A DNA stretch of 64,000 bases. It comes from Megascapheus bottae. Its lineage: Eukaryota; Chordata; Mammalia; Rodentia; Geomyidae. Below the pieces are notes generated by a model. The model did not search any database. It saw only the letters and a program-made list of their open reading frames with translations, and had not been told where the DNA came from. This document shows, in pieces, positions 36,562 through 46,745 of the stretch. Each line of letters opens with the position of its first letter. Within the stretch, counting starts at the first letter, position 1. The DNA lies in NCBI GenBank assembly GCA_024803745.1, contig JANJXV010000024.1, positions 19,167,927 to 19,231,926 of the forward strand. Reading direction: 5' to 3'. The translations under genes and the position numbers were made by a program.

Positions 36562-36766
36562 GTTTTTTCTTGCCAGTTCTGGAGCTTGAACTTGGGTCTG
36601 GGCACTGTCCTTGGACACTTTTTGCTCAAGGCTAGCATTCTACCACTTGAGCCACAGCACCAGTTCTGGGTTTTCCTGTGTATGTGGTACAGAAGAATTG
36701 AACCCAGGGCTTCATGCATGCTAGGCAAACTTTCTACCACACTAGTCCACACTCCTGGCCCAAATG
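36562..36766 (-). mobile_element. Old-subfamily IDL-Geo SINE (antisense) in the PNRC2 retrocopy
   Basis: Complement of the right monomer with the longer 'ggacactttttgctcaagg' variant, then linker 'tgtgtatgtggtac', then the ID-like left monomer ('catgctaggcaaactttcta'). Confidence 0.85.
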
Positions 36767-36789
36767 TCCTGTTTTTCTAATTTGACTTT

Positions 36790-37047
36790 TTTTGGGGGGT
36801 TGGAGGGAGGAAAGGCAGTCTTGGGGCTTGAACTCAGGATATGGGTGCTGTGCCTGAGCTGCTTTTGCTTAAGTCTAGCACTCTTACCACTTGAGCCACA
36901 GCTCCACTTCTGGCGTGTTTTTTTTTTTTTGGTGCTTAGAAATGAAAATGTTATAGATTTTCTTGCCTAGGCTGGCTTTGAACTGCCATCCTCAGATCTC
37001 AGCCTCCCAAGTAATTAGGACTACAGGTGTGAACCACCAGTGCCTGG
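36790..37047 (-). mobile_element. B1-like/Geo-type SINE (antisense) in the PNRC2 retrocopy
   Basis: 'cttggggcttgaactcagga', 'cacttgagccacagctccac' and 'caggtgtgaaccaccagtgc'. Confidence 0.83.
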
Positions 37048-37325
37048 CTAATTTGATACTTTGATAAAGCAAAACACCTAAGTTGTGTATTTTCTCCAGA
37101 TAAATACTGGATACCCTAACGGAATAGTTCATATAGTACTTAACATACATGTGAATTCAAAACATGAAATAAAGCTTTTAATTCCCCTCAAAAAAAAAGA
37201 TAGATGCCACTTGTCTTTTACTCATTCTTCCTCTCCTCTACTCTGCTGCCAAGAAGATGAAGGATGGATGAATGGATGGATAAGTTCCATATTCAATTGT
37301 AAGTTCAGTCACCCCTTAGATCTAG

Positions 37326-37728
37326 TGATGTGGCAAGATTGTCCCTTGTTCTGGGAATGACCCCCACCCCTTACCCAGGGCCCATGTTCTAGGAATCAAA
37401 AACACATGTTCCCAGAACTAACCCGGACTTGAACCCCAGGTGGCAACAGCCCAATGCTCAGTGGTTAGACACCTGAGCTCTGACCAATCCTGAAGCAACC
37501 AGTGGTTCGAAGTTACCAAACAGCCAATCAGGTGATTGTAACTATGGAACTCCCCTAAAACTTGTTTGTATAAAAGCTGTGTAAAGCCTTTGTTTGGTGC
37601 CTCTTAGCATTGCTGGCTACGAGTACGTGGAGGTCTGAGTTCGAACTCGTTATAAACGACCCTTGCCTCTTTGCTTTGACCTCAGCCTCCGGTGGTTCTT
37701 TTGGGGTCCTAGGAATTTGGATACAACA
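37326..37728 (+). repeat. 5' LTR of the gamma-type provirus
   Basis: Starts TGATGTGG and ends TACAACA. CCAAT-type boxes ('gaccaatcc', 'gccaatcagg'), a TATA box 'tataaaag' at 37569-37576, and the R/U5 boundary region. The position of the polyadenylation hexamer reads TATAAA (37651-37656) where the 3' LTR has AATAAA. Confidence 0.95.
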
Positions 37729-37730
37729 TT

Positions 37731-37748
37731 TGGTGCATTGGCCGGAAA
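37731..37748 (+). promoter_or_regulatory. Primer-binding site, tRNA-Gly type
   Basis: Two bases after the LTR comes TGGTGCATTGGCCGGAAA. Its first 15 bases are complementary to the 3' end of tRNA-Gly(GCC), including the CCA end. A G is missing or changed after that. Confidence 0.85.
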
Positions 37749-38256
37749 CCCCCAAGCCCACCCAGATGCCTAGTGAATGGGTCAAGGAAAAGCCGTGGTA
37801 AATAGGCCGGCTTCATTTGTCTCTGGGTATTGTTTGTTCATCTGTTAATCTAGGTTGCCTGCAGGTTCTACATCTGGGCCGATGAAGAGTCCTGGTGGAC
37901 ACGCTATAGGACTGTCGGTGGGGCCGGTGGGAGACATCCCCCGGACCCCATCTTGGGCTATCTGTATTAAGGAATGATAGACCATTTGGTCAGGCAGGAG
38001 TTAGCCTGACGCGCGCTTGTGGTCTGTGTTTGTGTCTGCTCCACGTATTTCTGTTTGTAACAGTTTCACTTCTAGATTTCAATGACGCTGGAATAAAAAG
38101 AAGGACCAGTCCCGTTCCTGCCTGGGGACTTGGATATTCTGCCCCCACCCCCACCCCCGCCAGATTTGCAGGTTGCTGGTCAATCCTGCACTGTCATCTC
38201 CAACCCGAGATGACGGCGAGTCTGTCTCTCTTTTGATTTGGGCATTTCCCTCTGAG

Positions 38257-39758
38257 ATGGGTCAAATACATACTACTCAGCTTATTCTCCAATGACAAAT
38301 TTTAAGGATGTTAGAGGCAGGGGTTTTGAGTGTGGAAGTCAAGAAAGGCAAACTAATTACCCTTTGTAATTCGAAGTGGCCGACTTTTGATGTTGGATGG
38401 CCCCCAAAGGATACTTTCAGCCTCCCCATAATACAGGAGGTAAGGGAAAAGATCTTTTTACCAGATTCCTTACATTCCTGTTTGGCAGAACCTGGTAGAG
38501 GATCCCCTGTCTGTTTATCTCCCTTTCTTCCCCCACCAGGAACCAGTCATATCTTGGCCCTGCACCAGGCTGATGCCCCCTGACCACCCAAGCCCTCAGC
38601 TCCCCTTTACCCGGTCCTGGCCGACAGCACAGACCCCCTACTCCTTGAACCCCCCCCCCATACCTTCCTCCTCCTTTCAATCCACAACTTCCTTCAATGT
38701 CAGCAGGAGGAGCAGAGGCGCCTTCCCCGGATGAGGGGGAGACCCAGAGGCAGGTCGCAGGGATGTACCCAACAAGGGGTGAGCCAGCACTTTCCAGATT
38801 CCACAGTGGCCCTCCCACTGCATGAAATAGGTTTTCCAGATGACACTGGGAACCTTAGGTTCCAGTATTGGCCTTTCTCCACCAGTGACCTCTACAACCA
38901 GAAAACCCAGAATGCCCGTTTTTCTGATAACCCGAAAGATCTGATCTCTCTTCTAGACAGTGTTATATACACTCATAACCCACTCATAACCCACCTGGGA
39001 TGATTGTCAGCAGCTCCTCCGAATCCTGTTCACCACGGAGGAGAGGGAAAGGATCCAAGTGGAGGCCAGGAAACTGGTCCCTGGTGATGATGGGCAGCCC
39101 ACTGTTAATCCAGATTTGATTAATGATACTTTTCCCTTAACTAGACCTCCCCAGGATAAACGGGACTACAACAGGGCAGAAGGTAGGGGAGGCTATGGGT
39201 GTATCGCCAGACTCTAATGGCGGTCTCCGGGCTGCTGCTTGCAAACCCACTTTTTGGCTAAGGTGTATTCAGTTCTTCAAGGTAAAGCAGAAACTCCCTC
39301 TGGGTATTTAAAGAGACTAATGGAAGCCTTTAGACAGTTCACCCCAAAGGACCCCGAGGCCCCTGAGAATCAGGCAGCTGTGGTCATGTCCTTTGTTAAC
39401 CAGGCGGCTCCGGATATTAAAAGGAAGCTACAGAAATTAGAGGACCTAGAAGGAAAAAGTATCCAAGATTTACTTAGGATTGCTCCGAGAGTTTTTAGTA
39501 ATAGGGATGTCCCAGAGGAGAAACAGCTGAGAGCAACACAGAGAATGACTAAAGTACTGGCTGCTGTAGTTCAACAAGGAAGACCACCACAAAGAGGTTC
39601 ACGTGGGCCACAACCTTCAAGACCCCCAGGTCGAAATTTGTGCCTGCTGTAGAGAGTTTGGTCACTGGGCTAGGGAATGCCCGAAAAAGAAAAGGAACAG
39701 GTCGGACCAGTGGCAATGGAAACCTTCTGTGTTAGTCACTCATGATGCAGAGGACTAG
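38257..39758 (+). pseudogene. gag: gag relic (matrix, capsid, nucleocapsid)
   Basis: Gag is the structural polyprotein of the virion. Start ATG at 38257 encodes MGQ, a myristoylation-type start, with an in-frame TGA at 38293-38295. Matrix text 'WPTFDVGWP' lies near 38380-38406. A C-run with a possible PPPY late motif follows at 38650-38665. Capsid text 'DLYNQKTQN' occurs near 38889-38915 and the capsid C-terminal region at 39239-39640. A single CCHC zinc knuckle (CACCREFGHWAREC) is at 39639-39680. Several frame changes separate these parts. The gag frame ends at TAG 39756-39758. Confidence 0.9.
39756..39758 (+). promoter_or_regulatory. gag-pol junction UAG (read-through type)
   Basis: The nucleocapsid frame continues without shift through TAG, followed by 'gggagatgggg', into the protease. 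This is the in-frame amber arrangement used by gammaretroviruses to make Gag-Pol by suppression. The function is inferred, as the copy is dead. Confidence 0.8.
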
Positions 39759-42700
39759 GGGAGATGGGGTTCGGATCCCCTCCCCGAACCTAGGGTAACT
39801 TTGCAGGTGGAGGGGACTCCTGTTCAGTTTTTAGTGGACACAGGAGCTCAGTATTCAGTTCTTACTAAGCCCAGGGAAAACTCTCCACAGCCACATCGTG
39901 GGTGCAGGGGGCTATAGGAATAAAGAAATACCCCTGGACAACTCAAAGGACGGGGGACCTGGGAGCTGGTAAGGTGTCACATCCCTTCCTGGTCATTCCT
40001 GAAAGCCTCCAGCCCTTATTGGGGAGAGATTTATTAACCAAGTTGGGGGTTCAGATTTACTTCTTGCCAGGTGGACCCAAGGTGACAAACTCCCAGGGTG
40101 GACCACTGTCAATACTGACCTTAGCACTAGAAGATGAGTATCGCCTTCATCAGCAACAGAACCCCCCCCCCATCCGGGAATCGATGTCTGGCTTAAACAG
40201 TTTCCAGAAGCATGGGTGGAAACTGGAGGGATGGGTTTAGCTAAGCACCAGCCTGCACTCTACATAGAAACAAAACCTGGGGCCAACAGTACCCCAGTCC
40301 CTGGAGGCTCAGGTGGGAATAACCCCTGACATTCGCCACCTCCTAGAGCAGGGAGTGCTACAACCCTGGCAGTCAGCCTGGAACACTCCATTACTACCAG
40401 TCTGCAAACCTCACACCGGAGAATACTGGCCGGTACAGGACTTAAGAGAGGTTAACAAGCGGGTTATGGACATACACCCAACTGTGCCTAATCCTTATAA
40501 CCTCCTGAGTACTCTTGACCCTGAAAAACAGTGGTATACGGTCCTGGATTTAAAAGATGCCTTCTTCAGTTTGCCTTTGGCCCCTAAAAGCCAAGAACTT
40601 TTAGCATTCAAGTGGACTGACCCAGAGAAGGGCATTAATGGGCAACTGACCTGGACCTGACTGCCACAAGGATTTAAAAACTCACCCACACTGTTTGACA
40701 AGGCCCTCCATGAGGATCTAAGTGAGTACAGACAAAAACACCCCAACTTGGTCCTCCTGCAGTACGTCAATGATCTTCTAATACCGGCACAGACTCTCAA
40801 GGGGTGCAACCAAGGGACGGAGAACCTCCTACAGACTTTAGGAAAGCTGGGCTACTGAGCCTTGGCTAAGAAAGCACAGATCTGCAAGACTGAGGTAACC
40901 TATTTAGGGTACCTACTGAGAGTGGGGCAAAGGTGGCTAACTGCTGCCCGCAAAGAGACAGTGCTCCACATCCCTAGACTGCAATCACAACGACAGGTGC
41001 AGGAATTTTTGGGGACAGCAGGTTTCTGCCAGCTGTGGATTCCTGGGTTTGCGGAACTGGCCAAGCCCCTGTACTTGGCCACTAAGGATCAGCAACCCTT
41101 TTGCTGGACAGAGGAAACTGAACAGGCTTTCCAACACCTGGGTCCCTGGAGATGACCCATTGCTTAAAAATCTTGACTCCGTGGCTGCCAGATGGTCTCC
41201 CTGCCTCTGAATGATTGCGGCCACGGCACTGATGGTAAAGGATGCAAATAAGTTGACCCTGGGGCAGGAGTTACAGGTCACAACACCTCATGCTATAGAG
41301 GGCATTCTTAAACAGCCCCCAGACCGATGGCTCAGTAACACCTGACTCACCCATTATCAGGGACTATTGTTAAACCCTCTCAAGATTCTCTTCCAGCCTC
41401 CAACTGCCCTTAACACAGCCTCGCTACTGCCTGATCCAGACCTGGAAGCCCCACTCCATGACTGTGCCGAGGTCTTGGCCCAAGTGCACAGACTAAGTGA
41501 GGATTTGCAAGATGAGCCTCTGCCAGATGTGGAGATTGTCTGGTTCATCGATGGAAGCAGCTTATGCACCAAGGCCAGAGGTATGCGGGGGCTGCAATAG
41601 TTTCAGAGACTAAAGTAATCTGGGCTGAGTCCCGGCCTGCAGGAATGTCAGCACAAAGAGCGGAACTGGTGGCTTTAACCCAAGCTCTAAGACTAATTAA
41701 GGATAAAAAACTGACACTTTATACTGATAGTATGTCTTTGCCATTGCCCACATACATGGGGCAATATACAGAGAGAGGGGCTTCCTCACAGCAGAAGGAA
41801 AGACTATCAAAAATAAGGAGGAAATATTGGCACTCCTGGATGCTCTTTGGGAACCAAAGAAACTGGCAATAGTCCATTACCCAGGACACCAGAAACCTGT
41901 AGATCTTGTGTCCAGGGGCAATCATCTGGCTGACCAGTCTGCCCAGGAGGTGGTCTTATCTCCAGCCCCAGTTCTAGCCCTCCAGCTCCCAGACCCAGGA
42001 CCCAGAGCCTTACCACCGATCCTAGGGTACACAGAGGAAGACTTGCAATGGATTGAGAAACTACCTATGGCATAGCTCCTTGATGGATGGTGGAAAGATT
42101 CCAGGAGTCACATAGTTCTCCTGGAAAAATTAGGGACAAAGGTGCTACAAAAAATTCACCTTAGTGCTCATCTGGGAGCCAGAAAAATGCAAGACTTATT
42201 AAGACAAACTGGACTATGAATTAAGGAGGCAGCCGTCAAAATCGATCGGATTATCTCAGGTTGCAGAGTATGTCAGCTAAAAATGAAGGGAGAAATCAGC
42301 AAAATCCAGGGGCAGGGCAGCAAGGGGACAAGCCAGGAGCCTATTGGGAGGTTGATTTTACTGAAATAAAACCAGGGAAGTATGGATATAAGTATTTGCT
42401 AGTTTTTGTAGATACTTTCTCAGGATGGGTCGAGGCCTTCCCCCCAAAAGGGGAAACTGCACAGATAGTGGTCAAGAAGATACTTGAGGACATCTTACCC
42501 AGGTATCCAGTAATGATAGGTTCGGACAATGGACCTGCATTTGTCTCGAAGGTAAGTCAAGGGTTGGCTTCCATAGTTGGGGCAGATTGGGGTCTCTAGG
42601 CACAATGTAATTTCCAAAGTTCAGGACAGGTAGAGAGAATGAATAGAACGTTAAAAGAGACACAAACTAAATTGACCATGGAGACTGGCGCAAACTGGGT

Positions 42701-43214
42701 AGCTCTTCTCCCCTATGTTCTGTTCAGGGTTCAAAACTCCCCTTTTAAACTAGGACTTACCCCTTATGAAATAATGTTTGGTAAACTACCTCCTATAATA
42801 CCCAATCTTAAGGAAAATCTTGTTAAAAAAAAAGAAGAGGATGGTTATTTTGAACTTTTGTTTTCACTCCAAGCCCTGCAAAGGGCTCACCAAGAAGTCT
42901 GGCCCAAGCTGAGGGACCTGTACAAGACAGAACCACCTCTGATGCCTCATTGCTATAGACCGGGTGATTGGGTACTCATGAAAAGCCACCAGCAAGAAAA
43001 TCTGGAGCCACAATGGAAAGGACCCTTCCAGGTCATCTTGACAACACCCACAGCCCTCAAGGTAGATGGAGTAGCTTCTTGGATCCATTATACCCACGCC
43101 AAGCCAGTGGACCTGTTTCCAGACCTCATAGAATCCTCGGCCAAAACAACTTGGAACATCGATCAGACCAAAAGCAGCCCACTAAAAATTAAGTTGTGCC
43201 GCCAAAACCAATAA
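39759..43214 (+). pseudogene. pol: pro-pol relic (protease, reverse transcriptase, RNase H, integrase)
   Basis: Protease with LVDTGA (39831-39848) and 'LLGRDLLTKL' (40017-40046). Reverse transcriptase with 'LPVCKP' and '[13 protein letters not shown]' (40543-40581); its catalytic YxDD box reads YVND at 40763-40774. RNase H has 'FIDGSS' (41544-41561), '[12 protein letters not shown]' (41657-41692) and 'YTDS'. Integrase has a HHCC-like zinc region (about 42149-42283), a core with 'YWEVDFTEI' and 'SDNGPAF', and a C-terminal part to the stop at 43212-43214. Stops include 40225-40227... in different frames and 40658-40660. Frame changes are frequent. Class I/gamma-type organisation. Confidence 0.92.
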
Positions 43215-43347
43215 CCGTTCCTAGTGCAGGTAGTAACAACAGGTATGAGTAGTGTCTGGACAGGGACTCTGTGTGGGCAAATACTCACAGTTGTGCATTT
43301 CCATCCACCTAATCGTGTTGAAATGGGAAAGGGAGCAAAGTGAAGGA

Positions 43348-43500
43348 TGCTTTGAGTCATGGTTTAATTTTTTCCCCTTGACTAACAACCCTGTTTTCTG
43401 CCTTCGCTGGACCCTTAGGCCCTTGTGTGGTTAATAAGTAAGTTACTTTTGTTAAGGACAGGATTCATACTGTCCAGCTTATGGTATTAATGTAAAGATA
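43348..43500 (+). pseudogene. env: env transmembrane-tail remnant
   Basis: Only about 330 bp separate the integrase stop from the 3' LTR. Within it, 'SWFN' near 43354-43365 and 'FVKDRIHTVQLMVL' at 43448-43489 resemble the membrane-proximal and cytoplasmic end of a gamma-type Env. The surface unit and most of the transmembrane unit are missing, and the remnant contains stops. This indicates an internal env deletion, not an ancestral absence. Confidence 0.75.
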
Positions 43501-43528
43501 GATCCAAGATTGGCACTAAAAGTATCAT

Positions 43529-43542
43529 GGGAAAGAGGGGAA
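43529..43542 (+). promoter_or_regulatory. Polypurine tract
   Basis: All-purine run 'gggaaagaggggaa' directly before the 3' LTR, the expected plus-strand primer site. Confidence 0.88.
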
Positions 43543-43957
43543 TGATGTGCCAAGATTTTCCCATGTTCTGGGAATGACCCCCACCCCTTACCCAGGGCCC
43601 ATGTTCTAGGAATCAAAAACACATGTTCCCAGAACTAACCCGGACTTGAACCCCAGGTGGCAACAGCCCAATGCCCAGCAGTTAGACACCTGAGCTCTGA
43701 CCAATCCTGAAGCGACCAGTGGTTCGAAGTTACCAAATAGCCAATTAGGTGATTGTAACTATGGAATTCCCCTTAAACTTGTTTGTATAAAAGCTGTGTA
43801 AAACCTTTGTTCGGTGCCTCTTAGCGTTGCTGGCTACGGGTACACAGAGATCCGAGTTCGAACTCATAATAAACGACCCTTGCCTCTTTGCTTTGACCTC
43901 GACCTCTGGTGGTTCTTTCGGGGTCTTAGGAATTCTACTAGTAAGGCAGGTACAACA
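43543..43957 (+). repeat. 3' LTR of the gamma-type provirus
   Basis: Starts TGATGTGCC, with TATA box 'tataaaag' at 43786-43793 and AATAAA at 43868-43873, ending TACAACA. Near its end it holds an extra 'actagtaaggcagg' that also occurs just outside the LTR (43957-43970), so the terminus was rearranged after integration. Confidence 0.94.
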
Positions 43958-44160
43958 CTAGTAAGGCAGGAAGTTGCCTTTGTCACTGAGGATTTTGTAT
44001 AGAGATGCCATTTTAACCTTGTATTGTCTTCTTTTAGATTTCTATGTTCAAAAAAATAGAATCTTGGATATTGTTAAGTCAATATTTTTGGAAATATTTC
44101 TACTGCTTATAGCTGAACTGAATTATAATCAATAAACAGAGTATATAAAGTAAAAAAGAG

Positions 44161-44359
44161 GGGCTAGGAATTTGGCCTAGTGGTTAAAGTGCTTGCTTTG
44201 CATGCACAAAGACCCGGGTTCGATTCCTTGGTACCACATATGTAGAAAAAAGCTGGAAGTGGTGCTGAGGCTCAACTGGTAGAGCTCTAGCCTTGAGAAA
44301 GTCCAAGGATAGTGCTCAGGCCCTGAGCTCAAGCCCAGGACTGGCAAAAAAAAAAAAAA
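44161..44359 (+). mobile_element. IDL-Geo-type SINE
   Basis: 'gggctaggaatttggcctag', 'gggttcgattccttggtacc', right monomer and A-tail. The flanks share 'aaagtaaaaaaga'. Confidence 0.9.
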
Positions 44360-44369
44360 GTAAAAAAGA

Positions 44370-44655
44370 AGCCAGGTACAGTGACTCATGCCTGTAATCC
44401 TAGCTACTCAGGAGGCTGAGATCTGAGGATCATGGTTCAAAGCCATTCCAGGTACTAAAGACTCTTATCTCCAATTAATCACTAGAAAACTAGAAGTGGG
44501 GCTATGGCTCTAGGGGTAGGGTTGTAGCCTTGAACTGAAGAGCTCGGGGATAGCATCCAGGCTCAGGGATATAGTGGCAGCCTTGAGCTCAAGAGCTCAG
44601 AGACAATGCCCAGGCCCAGAGTTCAAGCCCGATGACCGAAAAAATAAGTAAAAAA
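44370..44655 (+). mobile_element. B1-like/Geo-type SINE with duplicated right-monomer segment
   Basis: Head 'ctcatgcctgtaatcctagc'. The right monomer carries two 'gccttgaactgaagagctc'/'gccttgagctcaagagctc' blocks (44528 and 44580). A-rich tail to about 44655. Confidence 0.85.
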
Positions 44656-44660
44656 AAACA

Positions 44661-44710
44661 GTCTCCTGAGTAGCTAAGATTACAGGCGTGAGCCACTGTG
44701 CCCAGCTATT
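44661..44710 (-). mobile_element. SINE head fragment (antisense)
   Basis: 'ctcctgagtagctaagatta' and 'caggcgtgagccactgtgcc' only. Confidence 0.7.
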
Positions 44711-45319
44711 CCTAGCATTTTAACCTATAACTATGATCTACTTGATGTGTCTAAGGTCAAAGGGAATATTGAATATAAATTTTCCATGTTCTTCAACAAT
44801 CATTGCCTTCCTCTTATGATTTATTTAGGTGACATTTAATAGATAAGTTTATTAATTACCCACAGGCACTCATTTTCCCATTTTCTCTCATTACATGGGC
44901 AATGTTGCTAGTTGGTTTTTGCTTGGCTGGGCTTTGGCTGTTGTTTCCTTAGGAAAGTTTCTAAGGGACCTATTTCAAGAATTTGCACAGATGGGAAGGG
45001 CTTCCTGATGTTTTATGTGAAAACAATTGAGCAAGAGAGATAACTAATACAGGGGAGTTTTTTTCTTTTATGTCTTCAAACAGTGCTAGAGAAATCTCAC
45101 TACAGTGTGATGGATTTTTCTAATAGGTAACTTCTGGTTGGGTATAAGTAGATTTTTTTGTTTGTTTTGAGTAAGCTTAATGAAAAGAAGAGAATAAAAG
45201 ATAAATCAATTTTTTAAATTCCCAAGGCTGGTTCTAAACAGATTTTCTTCTTTCCATAATTTCATTCTAGGAAGGAGTTAGCATTCTTGCTTGAGTAAGT
45301 CCAACAAAATTTATCTTAG
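44711..45319. other. Unique sequence, no gene recognised
   Basis: No supported gene or repeat in about 600 bases. Confidence 0.45.
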
Positions 45320-46573
45320 AGAGGACCCAAATATTAACCCACAGACCTATGGCCACCTAATCTTTGATAAGGAAGCCAAAAAAAATAGAATGGAAGAGAG
45401 ACAGCCTCTTCAACAAGTGGTGCTGACAGAACTGGTTAAACACCTGCAGAAAACTAAAGTTGGATCCTTCTTTGTCATCCTGCACCAGGATTAACTCCAA
45501 ATGGATCAAAGACCTCGAAAAAGCAGGTACACTAAAAACTTTACAAGAAAGAATAGGAGATATATTAGGTCTCTTTGGCACAGGTCGAAACTTTCTTAAT
45601 AAGGACCCAGAGAAAGTCTGGATAAGTGGGACTGCATTAAACTGCAGAGTTTCTGTATGGCAAAGAGCATAGCAAGCAAATTAACTAGAAAGCCTACAGA
45701 GTGGGAGAAGATCTTCACTAACCATACAATGGACAAAGGCCTCATATCTAAAATATATCAACAGCTCAAAAAATTGAATCACTCCAAAACTAATCTCCAA
45801 AGAAACAACTATCCCATTAAAAGATGGGCCAAAGACTTAAAGAGAGTCTTCTCTGAAGAAATAAGAATGGCCTATAGACACATGAAGAAATGCTCCACAT
45901 CTCTGGCCATTAGAGAAATGCAAATCAAAACAACTCTAAGATTCCACCTCACTCCAGTTAGAATGGCCAGGATCAAGAAAACTAATAACAACAGATGCTG
46001 GAGGGGATGTGGCCAGGAGGGATCACTACTACACTGTTGGTAGGAGTGCAAACTCGTTCAACCACTATGGAAAGCAGTATGGAGTTCCTCAAAGGACTAA
46101 ACATAGAGCTCCCCTATGACCCAGCAATTCCACTACTTGGCATTTACCCATTGGTCCAGAAACAAGGACATACTAAATCCACTAGCACAATGGTGTTCAT
46201 TGCAGCACTATTTACCATCGCAAAGATATGGAACCAACCTAGATGTCCCTCAGTTGATGAGTGGATCAACAAGATGTGGTATTTATACACAATGGAATTC
46301 TATGCTGCCATCAGAAAGAATGACATTGCCCCATTTGTAAGGAAATGGAAAGACTTAGAAAAAATCTTATTAAGTGAAGTAAGCCAAACTCAAAGGAACA
46401 TAGGCTCAAAGGTTTCCCTCATTTGTCCTAATCAGTAGAAACCTTGGGCTCTCCTAGTAGGGATTTATAATAGAACAAAATGATGATACAAAAGGCCATA
46501 TAGAATGACACTGAATGTAAGGACCTCCAGGATATAGAAACAAAAGCCATATAATGAGTGATTGTTGTTCTTG
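45320..46573 (+). mobile_element. L1 fragment (ORF2 C-terminal third), truncated at both ends
   Basis: ORF2 text from 'acccacagacctatggccac' (45337) through the Cys/His segment 'CWRGCGQEG' near 45998-46024 to the stop 46436-46438, and the start of the 3'UTR. Closely similar to 8785-10030 of the larger L1. The 3' end is lost where a SINE fragment begins. Confidence 0.9.
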
Positions 46574-46575
46574 AA

Positions 46576-46745
46576 ATCAGGCTTCTACCACTTGAACCAC
46601 AGCTTCACTTTCTGCTTTATACTGCTTAATTAGAGATAAGAATCTCACAGCCTTTTCTTCCTGGGCTAGTTTTGAACATCAGTACTCAGATCTTAGCTTC
46701 CTGCATAGCAAGAATTATAGGCATGAGCCAACAACACTTGACTGA
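46576..46745 (-). mobile_element. SINE fragment (antisense) abutting a truncated L1
   Basis: 'ttgaaccacagcttcacttt' and 'aggcatgagccaacaacact'. The right-monomer end is missing at the L1 junction. Confidence 0.7.

Larger units (their letters stand above)
34399..37194 (+). pseudogene. PNRC2: Processed retrocopy of PNRC2 (proline-rich nuclear receptor coactivator 2)
   Basis: PNRC2 is a small protein that binds nuclear receptors and the decapping machinery (UPF1/DCP1A) in nonsense-mediated decay. This intronless copy has a GC-rich 5'UTR-like start, an ATG at 34762 (MGGGE), and a C-terminal block 'PSPSVLPKPPSHWVPVSLNP' near 35068-35127 followed by 'TMTFQLKTLLKVQV' (35139-35180), the family's most recognisable stretch, which contains the SH3-type proline motif and the LKTLL-like receptor-binding motif. 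The start frame soon meets stops (34804-34806). An in-frame TAG and small indels, including a 2-bp loss near 34925 judged from the family's usual sequence, break the middle, and the end reads a few codons past the usual stop. AATAAA lies at 37168-37173, then an A-tail. The perfect duplication aaaagatagatgcc (34385-34398 and 37195-37208) at a TT/AAAA site proves L1-mediated retroposition. Not functional as a protein gene. Confidence 0.92.
37326..43957 (+). mobile_element. Class I (gamma-type) endogenous retrovirus, env-deleted
   Basis: A 6.6-kb provirus with two LTRs, flanked by the 4-bp duplication ctag (37322-37325 and 43958-43961), as expected for gammaretrovirus-type integration. Order: 5'LTR, tRNA-Gly-type primer site, gag relic, UAG, pro-pol relic, short env remnant, polypurine tract, 3'LTR. 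All genes carry stops and frameshifts. By hand alignment the LTRs differ at about 27 of about 395 positions (about 7%), so this is an old insertion. It is incapable of making a virus. Confidence 0.95.

Noticed and set aside
38257..43500. Domesticated retroviral gag, pol or env gene
   Set aside because: No single domain-length frame is preserved. The best frame (39239-39652) covers only part of the capsid, pol has an altered catalytic box, and env is almost fully deleted.
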